Shown here in pieces: positions 24,700 to 35,839 of a DNA stretch of 64,000 nucleotides. The number at the start of each line of letters is the position of its first letter. Within the stretch, counting starts at the first letter, position 1. The DNA lies in contig NW_021167079.1 in the NCBI RefSeq assembly GCF_003711515.1, forward strand, positions 113,471 through 177,470. Reading direction: 5' to 3'. The notes below the pieces were generated by a model, which worked only from the letters and a program-made list of their open reading frames with translations, ran no database searches and was not told the origin of the DNA. Position numbers and translations under genes: made by a program. Source of the stretch: Sodiomyces alkalinus F11. Taxonomy: Eukaryota; Ascomycota; Sordariomycetes; Glomerellales; Plectosphaerellaceae.

Positions 24700-27600
24700 A
24701 TTCCTGATATTCGGGGCTATACGCGCGTTTAGGGATCTCGGTCCGGTCCCTAAACATTCGTTTAGGTATTAGCCGACAGGCTCTATATATTCGTATAGTA
24801 CCCAGCGCGCAAGGACTATCCGTGCATATAGTCCGGCGTATTATAATCTAATAATATAGCGAATAGGCTAGTATTATGGGGTATAGCTATAAATGTATTA
24901 GATCTTAAGTCGAAAGACTCTAATACTACCGCTATTATTACGGACGAAGGCGAGGCTATCGCTATTACTATAAGAGAGGCTACTGCTATTATTACGGGCA
25001 CCGCTATTACTAAGGATACTACTATTAGTATAGAAAAAGACTACGCTACCGCTATTATAACGGGTAAAGGCGATGCTACCGCTATTACTACAGGTAAAGG
25101 CGATACTACCGCTATTATTATAGATAAAGGCGATAATACCGCTATTACTATAGGCGAGGGAGACGTTACCGCTATTACTATAGGAGAGGCCACCGCTATT
25201 ACTACGGACACTCCACGGTTTACTACTACGAGGTTTAAACCGTTTCCTACGCCTTTAGTATCGCCGGAAGGTCCTGCGCGCGCGTTCCTTATAGCGTTAG
25301 CGGTGGTCAGGGGCGTTAAGGTAGAAGAACACGATAACCACTCACGGATAGTTATAGATACCCCTAGGGGGTTCCTATTAGCCGCGCGCCTATGCACCGC
25401 GAGAACTATTATAAGTCTATATATAACCGAGAAGGTACAAAATAATAATACTTAGAAGGCGTTCTTTAACGCTAAAAGGACTTATAACCCTATACGAAGG
25501 AGGAAGTAAGCTATAAACAATAGTCACGTTATCGGCGCTAATAATATAAATCCCTCTCCCTCTAACGCCTCCTAGCCGCTATTATATCTAACCCGCGAGG
25601 ATCTCCCGCCTCCGCTAAACCACTACCACGATATACGCCTCTACCCATTATAAGAGCGGTGGTTATAGACTAAGGGGGAGCACCTTAAAGGCCACTAATA
25701 GATAGGCTACTAGTAGGAGGTAAGCGGTAATTAGGCTAATAAGTAATAAGTCCTCGTTTATAGATAGATATATACCTACACATTTAATAATGCGGGCACC
25801 GTCCTTAAGTATAAGGCATGCCTTATAGTATAAGGGGATTAATAAAAACAGTTAGAGACTAAAGATAACTATGCCGCTATACTAGCCTTAGAGTCCTTCC
25901 GTATACTAATAGCGATCGCTATACGATTTAACCTAAAGATAAGGGAGTTCGACGCTATTAACGTTTATTAACGCTAACCTTAAAGAGGAAGTATTTATAA
26001 AGATACTATAAGGCTATAAAGTGCTAAGTAAGATACTGCTACTACGGAAAGCCCTGTGCGGTTTAAGGGTATCGCCACTGCTATAGTAAGAGGAATTCAG
26101 CGGTACGCTATAGAAGATAGGATTCACGGCTATACCTAATAACCCCTCTAGTATAATCCGCGATAGTTTAATTCTATTCTTCTACATTAACGATATCGGA
26201 CTTATCTACTATAGAGATTATAAGACTAATGCTAATAACTTGGAGGCTACCCTTAAGTGGAGCTATAGGCTATTAGGAGGCGACGAAATCCGTTAGTTCC
26301 TAGGAATTAAGGTTCTAAGGGATAAAGCTATATATAGGTTATAGCTATTATAATCCTCCTATATAGACAAGATCGCGCTTAAATACTATATAGATATCCT
26401 CTACCGAAAACCATTAAAGGTCCTATCATTAATTATAGAGCCGTTAATACTATATAACGGTATACGTGCCTTAATTCCCGATATCGATTAGTATTAGAGT
26501 ATAATAGGTTTAATCCTATATACCGTTATTATAATAAGACCCGATATCGTATTCGCCTATTTAAAGCTTTCCTAATATAACGTTAACCCCTCCTTTAACC
26601 ACCTTAAGAGGGCCTAATAAGTGCTGCTATTCTCATATTATATAAGGCACTACTACCTAGAATTCGGTAAGGATAGACTCTTCCTAACCGTAAATAACGC
26701 GTCCTTCGGGGATAATATAGATCGTAAAAGCTCCTAAGGATACGCGATAAAGCTTTTCGGCGGCACTATTAACTAGGAGGGTAAGTAACCGACGGTCACG
26801 ACGTCGTTAATAGAATCGGAACTAGTCGCTTTTACCGAGGCCGCTAAGGAGACGCTATTTATTCATCGGATATTAAGAGATTTAGAGCTTCGATTAGATT
26901 AATAATAAGTATAGCTACACTACGATAATTGGCAGACTATTGACCTCGTTAATAAGAAAGTATAACGTTTACGAATAAGGCTATGGTATATCGATATTTA
27001 TAACTAGTAGGCGCACTAATAAGTATAGTATGGCCTTTTTATGGTTATATACGTTAATATACAGAATATAATCGCGGACGGTTTAACGAAGTTAATACCG
27101 GAAGCACGGATTAAAAAACTATAGTAATACCTTACTTTAACGGATTAAAAGGATTATATTAAGTAGTTACAATAACTACACGAAGAGATTAAACGTGGTA
27201 AAGCCGCGGCTAAGGCCGCGGTTGTAACGACGACGACGGCCTCTAAGGGCGTAGCAGATCCAATAGATATAGATCCGATTAAGCAGATCCGGCTAATCAG
27301 GATTAAGGAACTAATTAAGATAGAATTAGTTAAACTGTTAAATACGGCGGATTTAGATCCCTTTTACGAGGGCGTTTTCCCCTAACTATTAACTTTATAA
27401 CAGAAACGTCAAGAGCGTTTGGTTTAAACCGAAGCCTCTGACTAGTTAGTTAACCTAGGAAGACCTACCTTAACTAAGGGGGTGTATCGTATAGGCACAG
27501 AGACCACGACGTAGTCTATAGGGGATCCAGGGGGGATCCACGCTATAGCTAAGGGCTTCGGATATCGGGGACCTCCGGTATCAGGATATAATAGAAGCGG

Positions 27601-27768
27601 ATACCGGAAAAGACCGGATAGGATCCAAATAATATAGTACCTATAACAGAGTCTTCACCACCTAAATTAAGGGTATAAAAGACTCTTACAGATATACCTT
27701 AACATAGTACACACACACGAGATTTCTGCTATACTAAGTTGATTATCTAAGTGCCTATGTGACGTGCG
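24700..27768 (+). mobile_element. Copia family E, copy 3 (linker, RT, RNase H, 3' end), RIPed
   Basis: Plus-strand Ty1/copia pol. After a tandem-repeat linker (24,915-25,210) come DLPPPLNHYHDI (about 25,600) and RT from about 25,805 (LKYKACLIV-GD, then TKDNYAAILALESFR). The catalytic box at 26,183-26,194 reads YIND, where copia elements have Y-V-D-D. RNase H reads PDIVFAYLKLS, SFGDNIDRKSS-GYAIKLFGGT and ESELVAFTEAAKE. The tail is shared with copy 2 (inverted). RIP stops at former CAG/CAA codons are frequent. Homology to copy 2 ends near 27,768, where another copia begins. The left border is uncertain. Confidence 0.85.
24915..25210 (+). repeat. 30-bp minisatellite encoding a 10-residue repeat
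   Basis: About nine imperfect units of roughly 30 bp with core gctaccgctattactac. On the plus strand, in frame with the copia polyprotein that follows, they encode ATAITTGKGD-like decapeptides. The minus strand is also open here (VIAVASPLPV repeats), but that frame has no support beyond the repeat composition. Confidence 0.8.
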
Positions 27769-27784
27769 ATATCTATATGCTTTA

Positions 27785-30700
27785 CACGTTTATGAAATTC
27801 AGAATTTTCATAAAGCTTCTTTACGCTTTCGCTATCTATTAATATAGTAGGAATCGGTATATTATTATTAGTATTATTGTTATTATCATTATATAAACCG
27901 TCGTTTATATCAGTGAATAACCTAAGGTTATCTACTAGGTCTGTATATATATTATATATATAGATTCATTCTTTAGAAGCTTCGGTTAAAGCTATATATT
28001 CTGATTCTGTTATTGATAAAGTAACGACTTTTTGCTTAGTTAAAGTCCAGCTTATTAAATTATTTATACCTATATAGTAGACGTAGCCTGACGTAGAAGT
28101 CCTGTCTTCGATTATATCTGAAAAGCTAGTATCAGAATAACCGGATATATTAAGATCTTTTTTCTTTAAACAGTTATATAAAAGGCCGATATTAGGAAAA
28201 GTCTTTATATAAGCCCAGACTCGATTTAACGCTATGAAGTGGTCTTGAGACGGATTACTTATATATCGAGCGTATTTATTAATTCCGTAGGTTATATCTG
28301 GTCTTAAGTGTAGTGCTAAATATAATAAAGCACCGATTTCTCGTTAGTATATTTTAATATCGGTTTTTAATGCCAGCTGTTGATTTAGTACAAGGACCTT
28401 TTTATTTATATAGGGGGTATCAACCCGTTTAAGGCTCCGTTTATTATACTTATCGAGGACTTTATTCGTATAAGGTAACGGATTTATAGAAAGGGTCTTA
28501 TTTGACGCTGATTATTATTATTATTATTATATTAAGGCTTATCTTTTATACTTATTAAATCCCAGGTGTTTCTATATTCAAGTTCTGTTATTTTACCTAC
28601 TATAGCTTCTATCTACTTATCTTCATTAGAGTAGTTCATGGCCTGTTTATAAGTAGCTGGTCCGTATAAAGAACTTAAAGTGAAAAGAAAGTAGGGATCT
28701 TCTTAAAACTATAGGTTCCCGAGTATAGTATCTTTAGTTATATATAATAATCGCTTATTATTATTATACGATATATAATCGTTATCGTTTTCCTTCGAAG
28801 ATTTAGAAGGGATTTAAATTTCGAACCTGGATTTATTAAGGCCGTTATTAACCGGGTCGGTTATATTATCCTTATTAATATTTTCGGCTGGAATAATACC
28901 GCCCGCTGCTCGAAGACTTTTACGTCATTTATTATTATTATTATGCTTATCCTTATCCTTATCTTCTTCTTCGGTTTGGATAGACCTAAACGTACGTTTA
29001 GTATTATTATAGTACTCGCCGAGTAGATAAGACTCGGGGTCGGAAACCGGTTTTACTTACGGTATATTTATAGTAGGAGACTTATTATTATTATTTATAT
29101 AGGTTACAGGGTTATTTTTATTAATTATAGTATCTGAAGAAGAAGTCAGAAACTGATTTTCTAGAATATAAACGTCACGATACCAGGTTGTCTTCCTAGA
29201 TCGAGGATTATATATTTTATAGTTATACTCGTTATAATCTATTAAAGCGCCCTGAAGTGCTCGTGGATCTGGTTTCTTTGTTTTCGGGTCGTTAGTTTTA
29301 TAATATATAAGGGAACCCCAAACCCGAATATTTCTTATATTAGGTATACGACTTTCTACTAATTCATAAGGCGTTTTAAACCCTACTGCTTAATTAGGTA
29401 TTCTATTATACGTATAAACGGCTGAATAAACCGTATCCCCCTAAAGGTATTTTAATAGACCTGAGTAGAAAAGAAAGTAACGGACTTTTTCTATTATAGT
29501 CCTCATAACCCGTTCTATCGAGCCTTAGGTCTTATGGGTATACGGGGTTTTAATAGTATGATTTACACCGACGAAAAGTCTTTTAAACGAGGTATTCGTG
29601 AATTCTTTCCCGTCGTCGGTATCTACTTCTTTTATTTTTATATTATATTTATTATTTTCAACGGGAATCTTCCACTCTTTTATTACGTTTATAATAGTGA
29701 TTTCAGATTTATCTATAAGCATGTTTACCTATAGATACCGTGCAGAACGGTATATTATAAGGAAAATCTAACGCTTTCTATTATATGTTATAGGGTCGAT
29801 AGGCCCGTATAAATCCATATATACCTTTTAAAGGTAGGGAAAGCCCTTATATTTATTAATCGATTCTTTATTCGCGAGCGTGGCTAACTTACCTTTTCTA
29901 CAGGCTTCGCAGCTCTGTATTTCTTATATATCTCCTTTAGATATATTTATCGTATTCTTATTTATATATTTTAAAGGAGTGGAGTTACTATAACCTATCC
30001 CACAGTGCCATAGCGTTATATTCTCTTTATTATGTATTATTTTCCGACGGTTATTTCGGTCTCTTTATTCTATTCTTTGTTCTATTCTTTATTCTTTTCT
30101 TTGTTCTATGACCTGTATATTCCTTTATACCCCTGAAAACTGGGTCTTTAAGTGGGTCTTTTCTAAGACCGTATTCTTTATGTCTAACTATTCGTTTATT
30201 CCTAGAATAGTCCATTTCTTTATTCCTTTTATTTTATCTAAAACAGTCTTCTTTATTCCTATTATATTTATAGTATTAAGGAGCAACAAGGATCGTAATA
30301 ACCATATTACCCCCCCGTACGTTAGGGCCCGTGCCGAGGCCTAGTAGAGGCCGTTATATATAACGGCTCTAGTATAAATACTAGTTTTATTTTGGTTATT
30401 TTGGAATAGAATAAGCTGGTTATTTCCTGTAAGACCGTATATTTTCTTCTTATCTAGGACGGGAAGGCTGATAAGATTAGTCCCTAATTCGGGAATATAT
30501 AAATAGTTGTAAAGCTGTACTATTCTTCCTGAATCCCTGAATTTAATATAACAGTCACCAGTATCTATTACTTTTATTTTCTTTATATCACACTAACTAG
30601 CAGTACTTTAAGTAGTTTTATACGTAGAAAAGAGCTTTTTACTTACTATAACGTATGCTATAGCGCCACTATTAATATAAAAATTTAAATCTAATTTGAT

Positions 30701-32150
30701 TAAACTATCTGAAATCTTGTTAATCCTTTCCACTACCCGTTCTATATTTATATTAGTATTTTAAGAAGTTTTACTAATTTAGGGTTTATTATTAAGGATA
30801 AATACCTATGTAATATCTATCAGGTCTTCGGCCTAGGGGTCCGGGAGACGTGAAGGCTTAGGTATAATAGGAACGTCTTGAAAAGGACCTCGTTATCCGA
30901 GTCTTCTTCTTCTTCTTCCTAATCTTCTTTTTCTTCTTCTTCTTCTTTTTCTTCTTCTTCTTCTAATTCTTCTTCTTCTTCTAATTCTTCTTCTTCTTCT
31001 AATTCTTCTTCTTCTTCTAATTCTTCTNNNNNNNNNNTTCTTCTTCTTCTTCTAATTCTTCTTCTTCTTCTAATTCTTCTTCTTCTTCTAATTCTTCTTC
31101 TTCTTCTAATTCTTCTACTTCGTGCTGCTAATCTCCGGCTTTAGTATTGGTATTAGCTTCCGAAAAAGGCTCCTCCGTAGGTGGTATATCAAAAGCTAAA
31201 TTAATAGTTTCGTCGTTACTTATTTTCCCTAAGAGCTTCTATTACTCGTACTAACGGAAGAAATTAAATATTTTAGACTCTTATATCAAAAGCTTCGACG
31301 GTGCCACCTTCTTTTTCGGAGGTTTTCTATATTTATTTATTCGATTTTAGGTATTTTTCCTCGAACCTAAGGAGTTCCCCTTAACGACCTATCCTACGGG
31401 GGCTTTTTCGGGGTATAAAAAGGAATAGTTCGTCGGTAGGTATCCAGACCGTTTACAGTTACTATAGAAGAGGTTCTTCTAACTACCCTGGTCTCTGTTC
31501 GACTATTGCTTCTGATTCTTCTGATTTTTCTATACTTTTATAAGTAGGGCCCTCGAGGTAGAAGAGTCGATTTTCCTTATCATATCTATTAGTTCTATAA
31601 CGATTTTATTAAACGTATAGCTATCGATATTATGCCGAAGAGCCTACGTGATCTACGCAGTGACTGCGTTATATCGCTTATCCAGGCAATTCAGAGTCTA
31701 CGTAAAAGTTACCTTATTCGGTAGAATAATATCCCTTCCTTAAAGCATAATTAGCCTTTCTTAGATTTTTCATAGAAAGTCTTCGAGCGTGGGGAATTCT
31801 AAGATATTTAGGTTAAAAGACGATATACGGATATCGTAGTCTGCTTAAAACCCCTTTTTCTTATATAGGGATTTTAGCTTTTCCTAGATTTCTAAAGTAA
31901 AATTAAGATTCTAAACCTGCGTTAGGGGCCTATCTTATAGAGCCGAGAGTAGATCCCTAGTAGTCTTTAAATCTTCTTCTTTTGACTTATTAGAGGTATT
32001 TTCAGGCAGGGGTTTTATAAGCTCTTTTAGAAGCTTTCCCTTATATACAAAGTGGGTATATATAGCTATCGTCTAGGTTTAGTAGTCCTGACTACCCTTT
32101 AGCTTCTTCACGTTAATTTCCTTAAGTATAGCCTGTGCGGGTATCTTAGG
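27785..32150 (-). mobile_element. Copia family C, internally deleted, partly RIPed
   Basis: Minus-strand Ty1/copia relic. RNase H at about 27,960-28,160 reads ISGYSDTSFSD, DRTSTSGYVYYIGI and ESEYIALTEASKEW; the RT connection lies at about 28,250-28,450 (LHLRPDITYGINKYA). The RT start reads NYSNEDK-IEAIVGKITELEYRNTWDL at about 28,560-28,640. The integrase C-terminal block reads DTDDGKEFTNTSFKRLF at about 29,560-29,620, with a C-x2-C zinc-binding pair near 29,905. An acidic gag-like region with a (TTC)n tract lies at 30.9-31.1 kb. Fewer than 100 bp separate the RT start from the connection, so the catalytic core including YVDD is missing. No LTR pair was identified; the right border is approximate. 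Confidence 0.75.
30896..31122 (-). repeat. (TTC)n with 18-bp higher-order repeat and assembly gap
   Basis: Runs of TTC interrupted regularly by TAA give an 18-bp unit of five TTC plus one TAA, repeated about nine times or more. On the minus strand this encodes a poly-Glu tract with periodic Leu (EEEEEL). Ten N occupy 31,028-31,037, so the true length is unknown. Confidence 0.85.
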
Positions 32151-32637
32151 AGCTCGTAAACGGTATTTATTTTATTTATTTTAGATAAGAACTGACGAAG
32201 TTATAAAATAAATAAGGAAAATAGTCCTTTTCTTTATTATTTTCTTTATTCTATATACGGGCGCGGTTATTATAGCGATGCCATTATTAGTGCGGGTCTA
32301 AAGTGAAACCGGTATATAGTTCTTTATTTGAAAAAGGAAAAAAAAAGCTTTATAAATAAAGAAAACGATACCCATATATACGGATAATAGAATTCCTTTA
32401 TATCTAAAGATAGTATTCATTTATTCCAGCGGATCTATATTAGGGCCGGTTTAATTTCTTTATTCGCGAGGATCCTAAAGTCGGTCTTCGCGGAGCGAGG
32501 AGATTTACTGTCGCGTAGAAAACACGATATTTATATAGGATTCCACGGTTAGAAAATATATAGGTATAGAAATCCAAGGTAGAAGAATTAAAGACTTATA
32601 AGGAATAAAAGATATGCTAGTATTCATAACTATAATA

Positions 32638-32711
32638 GCCCTCGTAGTATAGTGGTTATTATATTCCTATATAAAGAATAGTACACCTGTTTAATTCACG
32701 TAATCGTAGGC
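32638..32711 (+). pseudogene. tRNA-like relic (possible tRNA pseudogene or SINE head)
   Basis: A 74-nt segment with a perfect A box (TAGTATAGTGG) at 32,644-32,654 and a B box reading GTTTAATTC, one CpA-to-TpA change from GTTCAATTC. The 5' GCCCTCG and 3' CGTAGGC pair at five of seven positions; the anticodon and T stems are also only partly pairable. The D-arm resembles fungal tRNA-His or tRNA-Asp, but the anticodon cannot be read with confidence. Too degraded to be functional. Confidence 0.4.
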
Positions 32712-32784
32712 TTTTATGATTTTTCTGATTTTGTAGATTTATAAGCGTACGACTAAGCCGACCGACTAATCGAACCGTAGGATT

Positions 32785-32835
32785 GTAGATATAGGTACAT
32801 AGGTAGGTAGGTCGGTAGGTAAGCAGGTAGGCAGT
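32785..32835. repeat. GGTA/GGTC microsatellite
   Basis: Short run of ggta-type tetranucleotides (aggtaggtaggtcggtaggt) just right of the tRNA-like relic. Confidence 0.7.
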
Positions 32836-35200
32836 GTTGGTAGTATATAGAATAGAATATCGGGTAGGAAAGGAGACTATTATTTGGAATAGGAGGTTTC
32901 TCTTTTTACGTTACGACCGTAGGTAATTAAGGAATGGGTTGTTTCGAGACTTTAGTCGAGCTTTTCCGGGCTTATACCCTTTTAAAGATCTTTAAAGATA
33001 GCGGATAAGCGGAAGGGACGAAAGTCACGAAAAGCAGTGGAAAAAATAAGAAGGTAATAATAGGATTATAAGGTAGGATCTCTGCGCGCGTATTATATAT
33101 ATTCTTCAGATCGAAAAAACGATTAAGATTAAGAGTAAAGAAAGAAAGAACCGAACCGAGAGAACGGGTTAATATCCTTTATTCTTTGTAAAAGGATCGA
33201 TATCGTAATAATATCATAATATAGATCGATATCGTAGTTATATCATAATCCTTTGTCTGACTCGAACTAGATCCTTTGTTTGACTAACTCGAAAAGAACG
33301 GTCTAGGTTTACGGGGAAGATATCCTTTGTTCGAGTACGAAGGATATGCTCGAAGGATATTAAGGATATTATTAGTAATAATATCAATATCAGCACTTAG
33401 TATTCTTATAGGCGGTATTAGGGCTAGACTAATTATAGTAGATCTAGTTAAAATAGCCGTGAGCGACCCACGATATATAGGGAAGATAAGGAGGCGTTTA
33501 GTAGCGGGCGGGAGGATATTTAGAACTATAAGCCCGCTTAAGGGAAGGACTGTCCTAAAAATAACTTAGTAAAACGGACACGACTATATTATATTATAGA
33601 AGCTTATATTAGATAAAAGAACGGCGGCGATATAAGCGAAAACTTATTTATAGGGAGACCGGGTATTTTCGGAAGCTAAGGCTAAGACAGGGATAATAAA
33701 CCCCGCCCGGTCTTTAGTATTATCGCTAGCGTTATCTTTGTTATTATTACTATTATTAAAGGACGAGTATAGAGGTTTTCACCGGGACCCCGGGTTTTCC
33801 CCTCTATAGCCACCCGAGAAGGACCGTATAGTCTAAACTAGGCTCCTATAGATTAGATAGGATACCAGAGTAAGAATAATAATAATAATAATACTAATTA
33901 TTATTATTATTAGTATAATCGTCGCTATTATTAGCGACCTATTCGTACTCGTTATCTACTATATTATCGTTACCTATTAGCGATTAATAAGCTATATTAC
34001 TAGCACGAGTAAAGCTTTGTATAAGACTTAGTTTACGTATTCTAAAATTTACTTAATAAAGGACTCGATATTAAATTAAGGAATATTAGTACTTTTAAGA
34101 GGGTCTATCTATATACCACGGTTAGATATTAGCGAACGGGGTATAAATACTATAATATACCTTAGCTACGAATAAGAGGGATAAGGGGGCATTAGTATCG
34201 GTTTATAAGGAGAAGTTAAATAAAAGAAACTCGAGAACTATATATAGTTAGCTAAGACTTCGCCTAGAAGGGATAGCGTAGCGGTTTGACCTATATTAAC
34301 GAAAACTCCGTAGTTTAAACGAAAGAAGAAGAGGATAAGGATCTACGAGGAATAGCCGTTCCTTTTATAAAAAGGGAGCCGGGGGAATAAACCACCTTAA
34401 GGGAGGCCTACGACGGAATAAAGGCAGGTATACGCTCGTATATTTAGGGCCTTATACCTCCCTTAAACCGATTCCTTTATATAAGACCTCCGTTAAGGAG
34501 GGCTAGGCGTAAGCGAGGAACTCGCGACAACGGGCTATATACTTACCCTATTACGACGTTATAATAATAGAAAATCGGGCAGGTAAATAAGAGCCCTTAA
34601 TGTCGCGACTACTAGTATACGTGGTAGAATAGGCAGGAAGAGCGAATACGTCCTGTATACTCGATAAAGATAAGGCTAGCGTACCGCGAGGTTACCCTTA
34701 TAACGACTACGGTAATGTTATAGCCCTAGGGGTTAACGTGACTTAGGAGTAAAGGTAAAGGTAAGGTAAGAAATAGGTAAAGGGCTTCTAAGGGGCGCAC
34801 GGAGCGTATAACCCTAGCGATCCCCTTATAACCCCCCGCGAGGGAGGGGGGAGGGGGTTAATATTATAGGCTAACCCTATTAGCTAGGGTCCTGGCCTTA
34901 CTAAGCCAGGATACCGTATAGACCTCTTACCGATTAGGCCGCTAATCTATAACGGCCCCTAGTAAGATAGTCTTTTTACCTTTTCCTTTTCCTTTCCTTA
35001 GTTCTAGATAATAGAATTATTTGGCCTCACTTATTAGCTTAGACTCGTGACTAGCTATTCACAGGGGAGGCCTGTGCTAAGTACCCGAGGTCGCCGACTA
35101 TATTCTGCGGTTAGACCTAATAACCTCCTTAATATAACCCTTCGTTAGGCGGAAGTTCAGCACGCCATAGCGTGTAATAGTTATAAAGAAAACATATACT
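32836..35200. other. RIPed DNA without recognisable genes; short tandem repeats
   Basis: No protein motif was recognised on either strand. It holds a two-unit 29-bp direct repeat (gatcgatatcgta, units starting at 33,195 and 33,224), several copies of atcctttgt between 33,170 and 33,330, and a (TAA)n/(TTA)n block at about 33,870-33,915 that could fold back on itself. The 80-residue open frame at 33,327-33,569 has RIP-type composition and no family resemblance. Confidence 0.4.
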
Positions 35201-35213
35201 AAAATAAATAAAT

Positions 35214-35297
35214 AATCAAGTCCTAACTTCTAAGCTATATTATAGCTCTTTTGCTAGACCTATGTAAAAACTATCAACAGATTATTAGGACTTGATT
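35214..35297. repeat. 84-bp segment with 13-bp perfect inverted repeats
   Basis: AATCAAGTCCTAA at 35,214-35,226 is the exact reverse complement of 35,285-35,297, with a 58-bp AT-rich interior. It sits where RIPed DNA gives way to gene island 1. It may be a tiny MITE-like relic or a hairpin. Confidence 0.6.
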
Positions 35298-35555
35298 TTT
35301 AATCTATAGAGTTTTAGCTTTATAATATTTACTATTTTATTGAATAAAACAGCAGGGGTCTAAAAAGCAGTGTTTTGGTGTAAAGTGGTGTTCTAAATGG
35401 GGGTGTTCCAGAAGGCGGGGTCGGCACTTACAGCGTAACCGTAAAATAACGTAGAAGAACAGTAATACGGCAGTCGATCCGTTGATTTAATTGAGGCTTG
35501 TAAATCTGTGGATCTGTGTGTGTAACTGCGTTAAAACCCCTAGAATCATCCCCGA

Positions 35556-35668
35556 CCGTTCGGGAACTTCTGCCACCGTAATATCTGTGGCGAAGGTTCT
35601 GCAGGTGTCCACCCCGATTCCGGAGGATGCTGTGTTGGGAGAAATCCATGCCCGTTACGTAACCGTTA
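35556..35668 (+). repeat. Transposon-end repeat, copy A (island 1 left edge)
   Basis: Shares ctgccaccgtaatat, then ggttctgcaggtgt and cccgttacgtaaccgt, with the reverse complement of 39,178-39,275 and, in RIPed form, with 62,930-63,050. It ends 171 bp upstream of the apyrase start codon. Confidence 0.6.
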
Positions 35669-35839
35669 ATCTCACGCCCTGGTCAACAAATGTTGGTGTC
35701 ACGTTATTCTGGAATTGATGTTCTGACAGCAGCAGAACTTATTCGAGCCAGGCATTCAGCGAGTCCTCGGCGGCGTCTTCTCAATTGAGAAAATACAGCA
35801 CAGCGTTTCTCCCATGGTTGTAGAAACATTCTCAGCCAC

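Noticed and set aside
25041..25397. 118-residue minus-strand protein of VIAVASPLPV repeats
   Set aside because: It is the reverse strand of an in-frame copia minisatellite; no start context or family supports it.
30896..31122. CRISPR-like or centromeric array
   Set aside because: It is a TTC microsatellite with an 18-bp period inside a copia gag-like region; there are no spacers.
33327..33569. 80-residue open frame
   Set aside because: RIP removes CpA and TpG and leaves some random frames open; no homologous pattern was seen.
1..35000. Mitochondrial DNA insertion, suggested by AT-rich composition
   Set aside because: CpG is retained and only CpA/TpG are depleted, which is RIP; nuclear retrotransposon domains are recognisable throughout.
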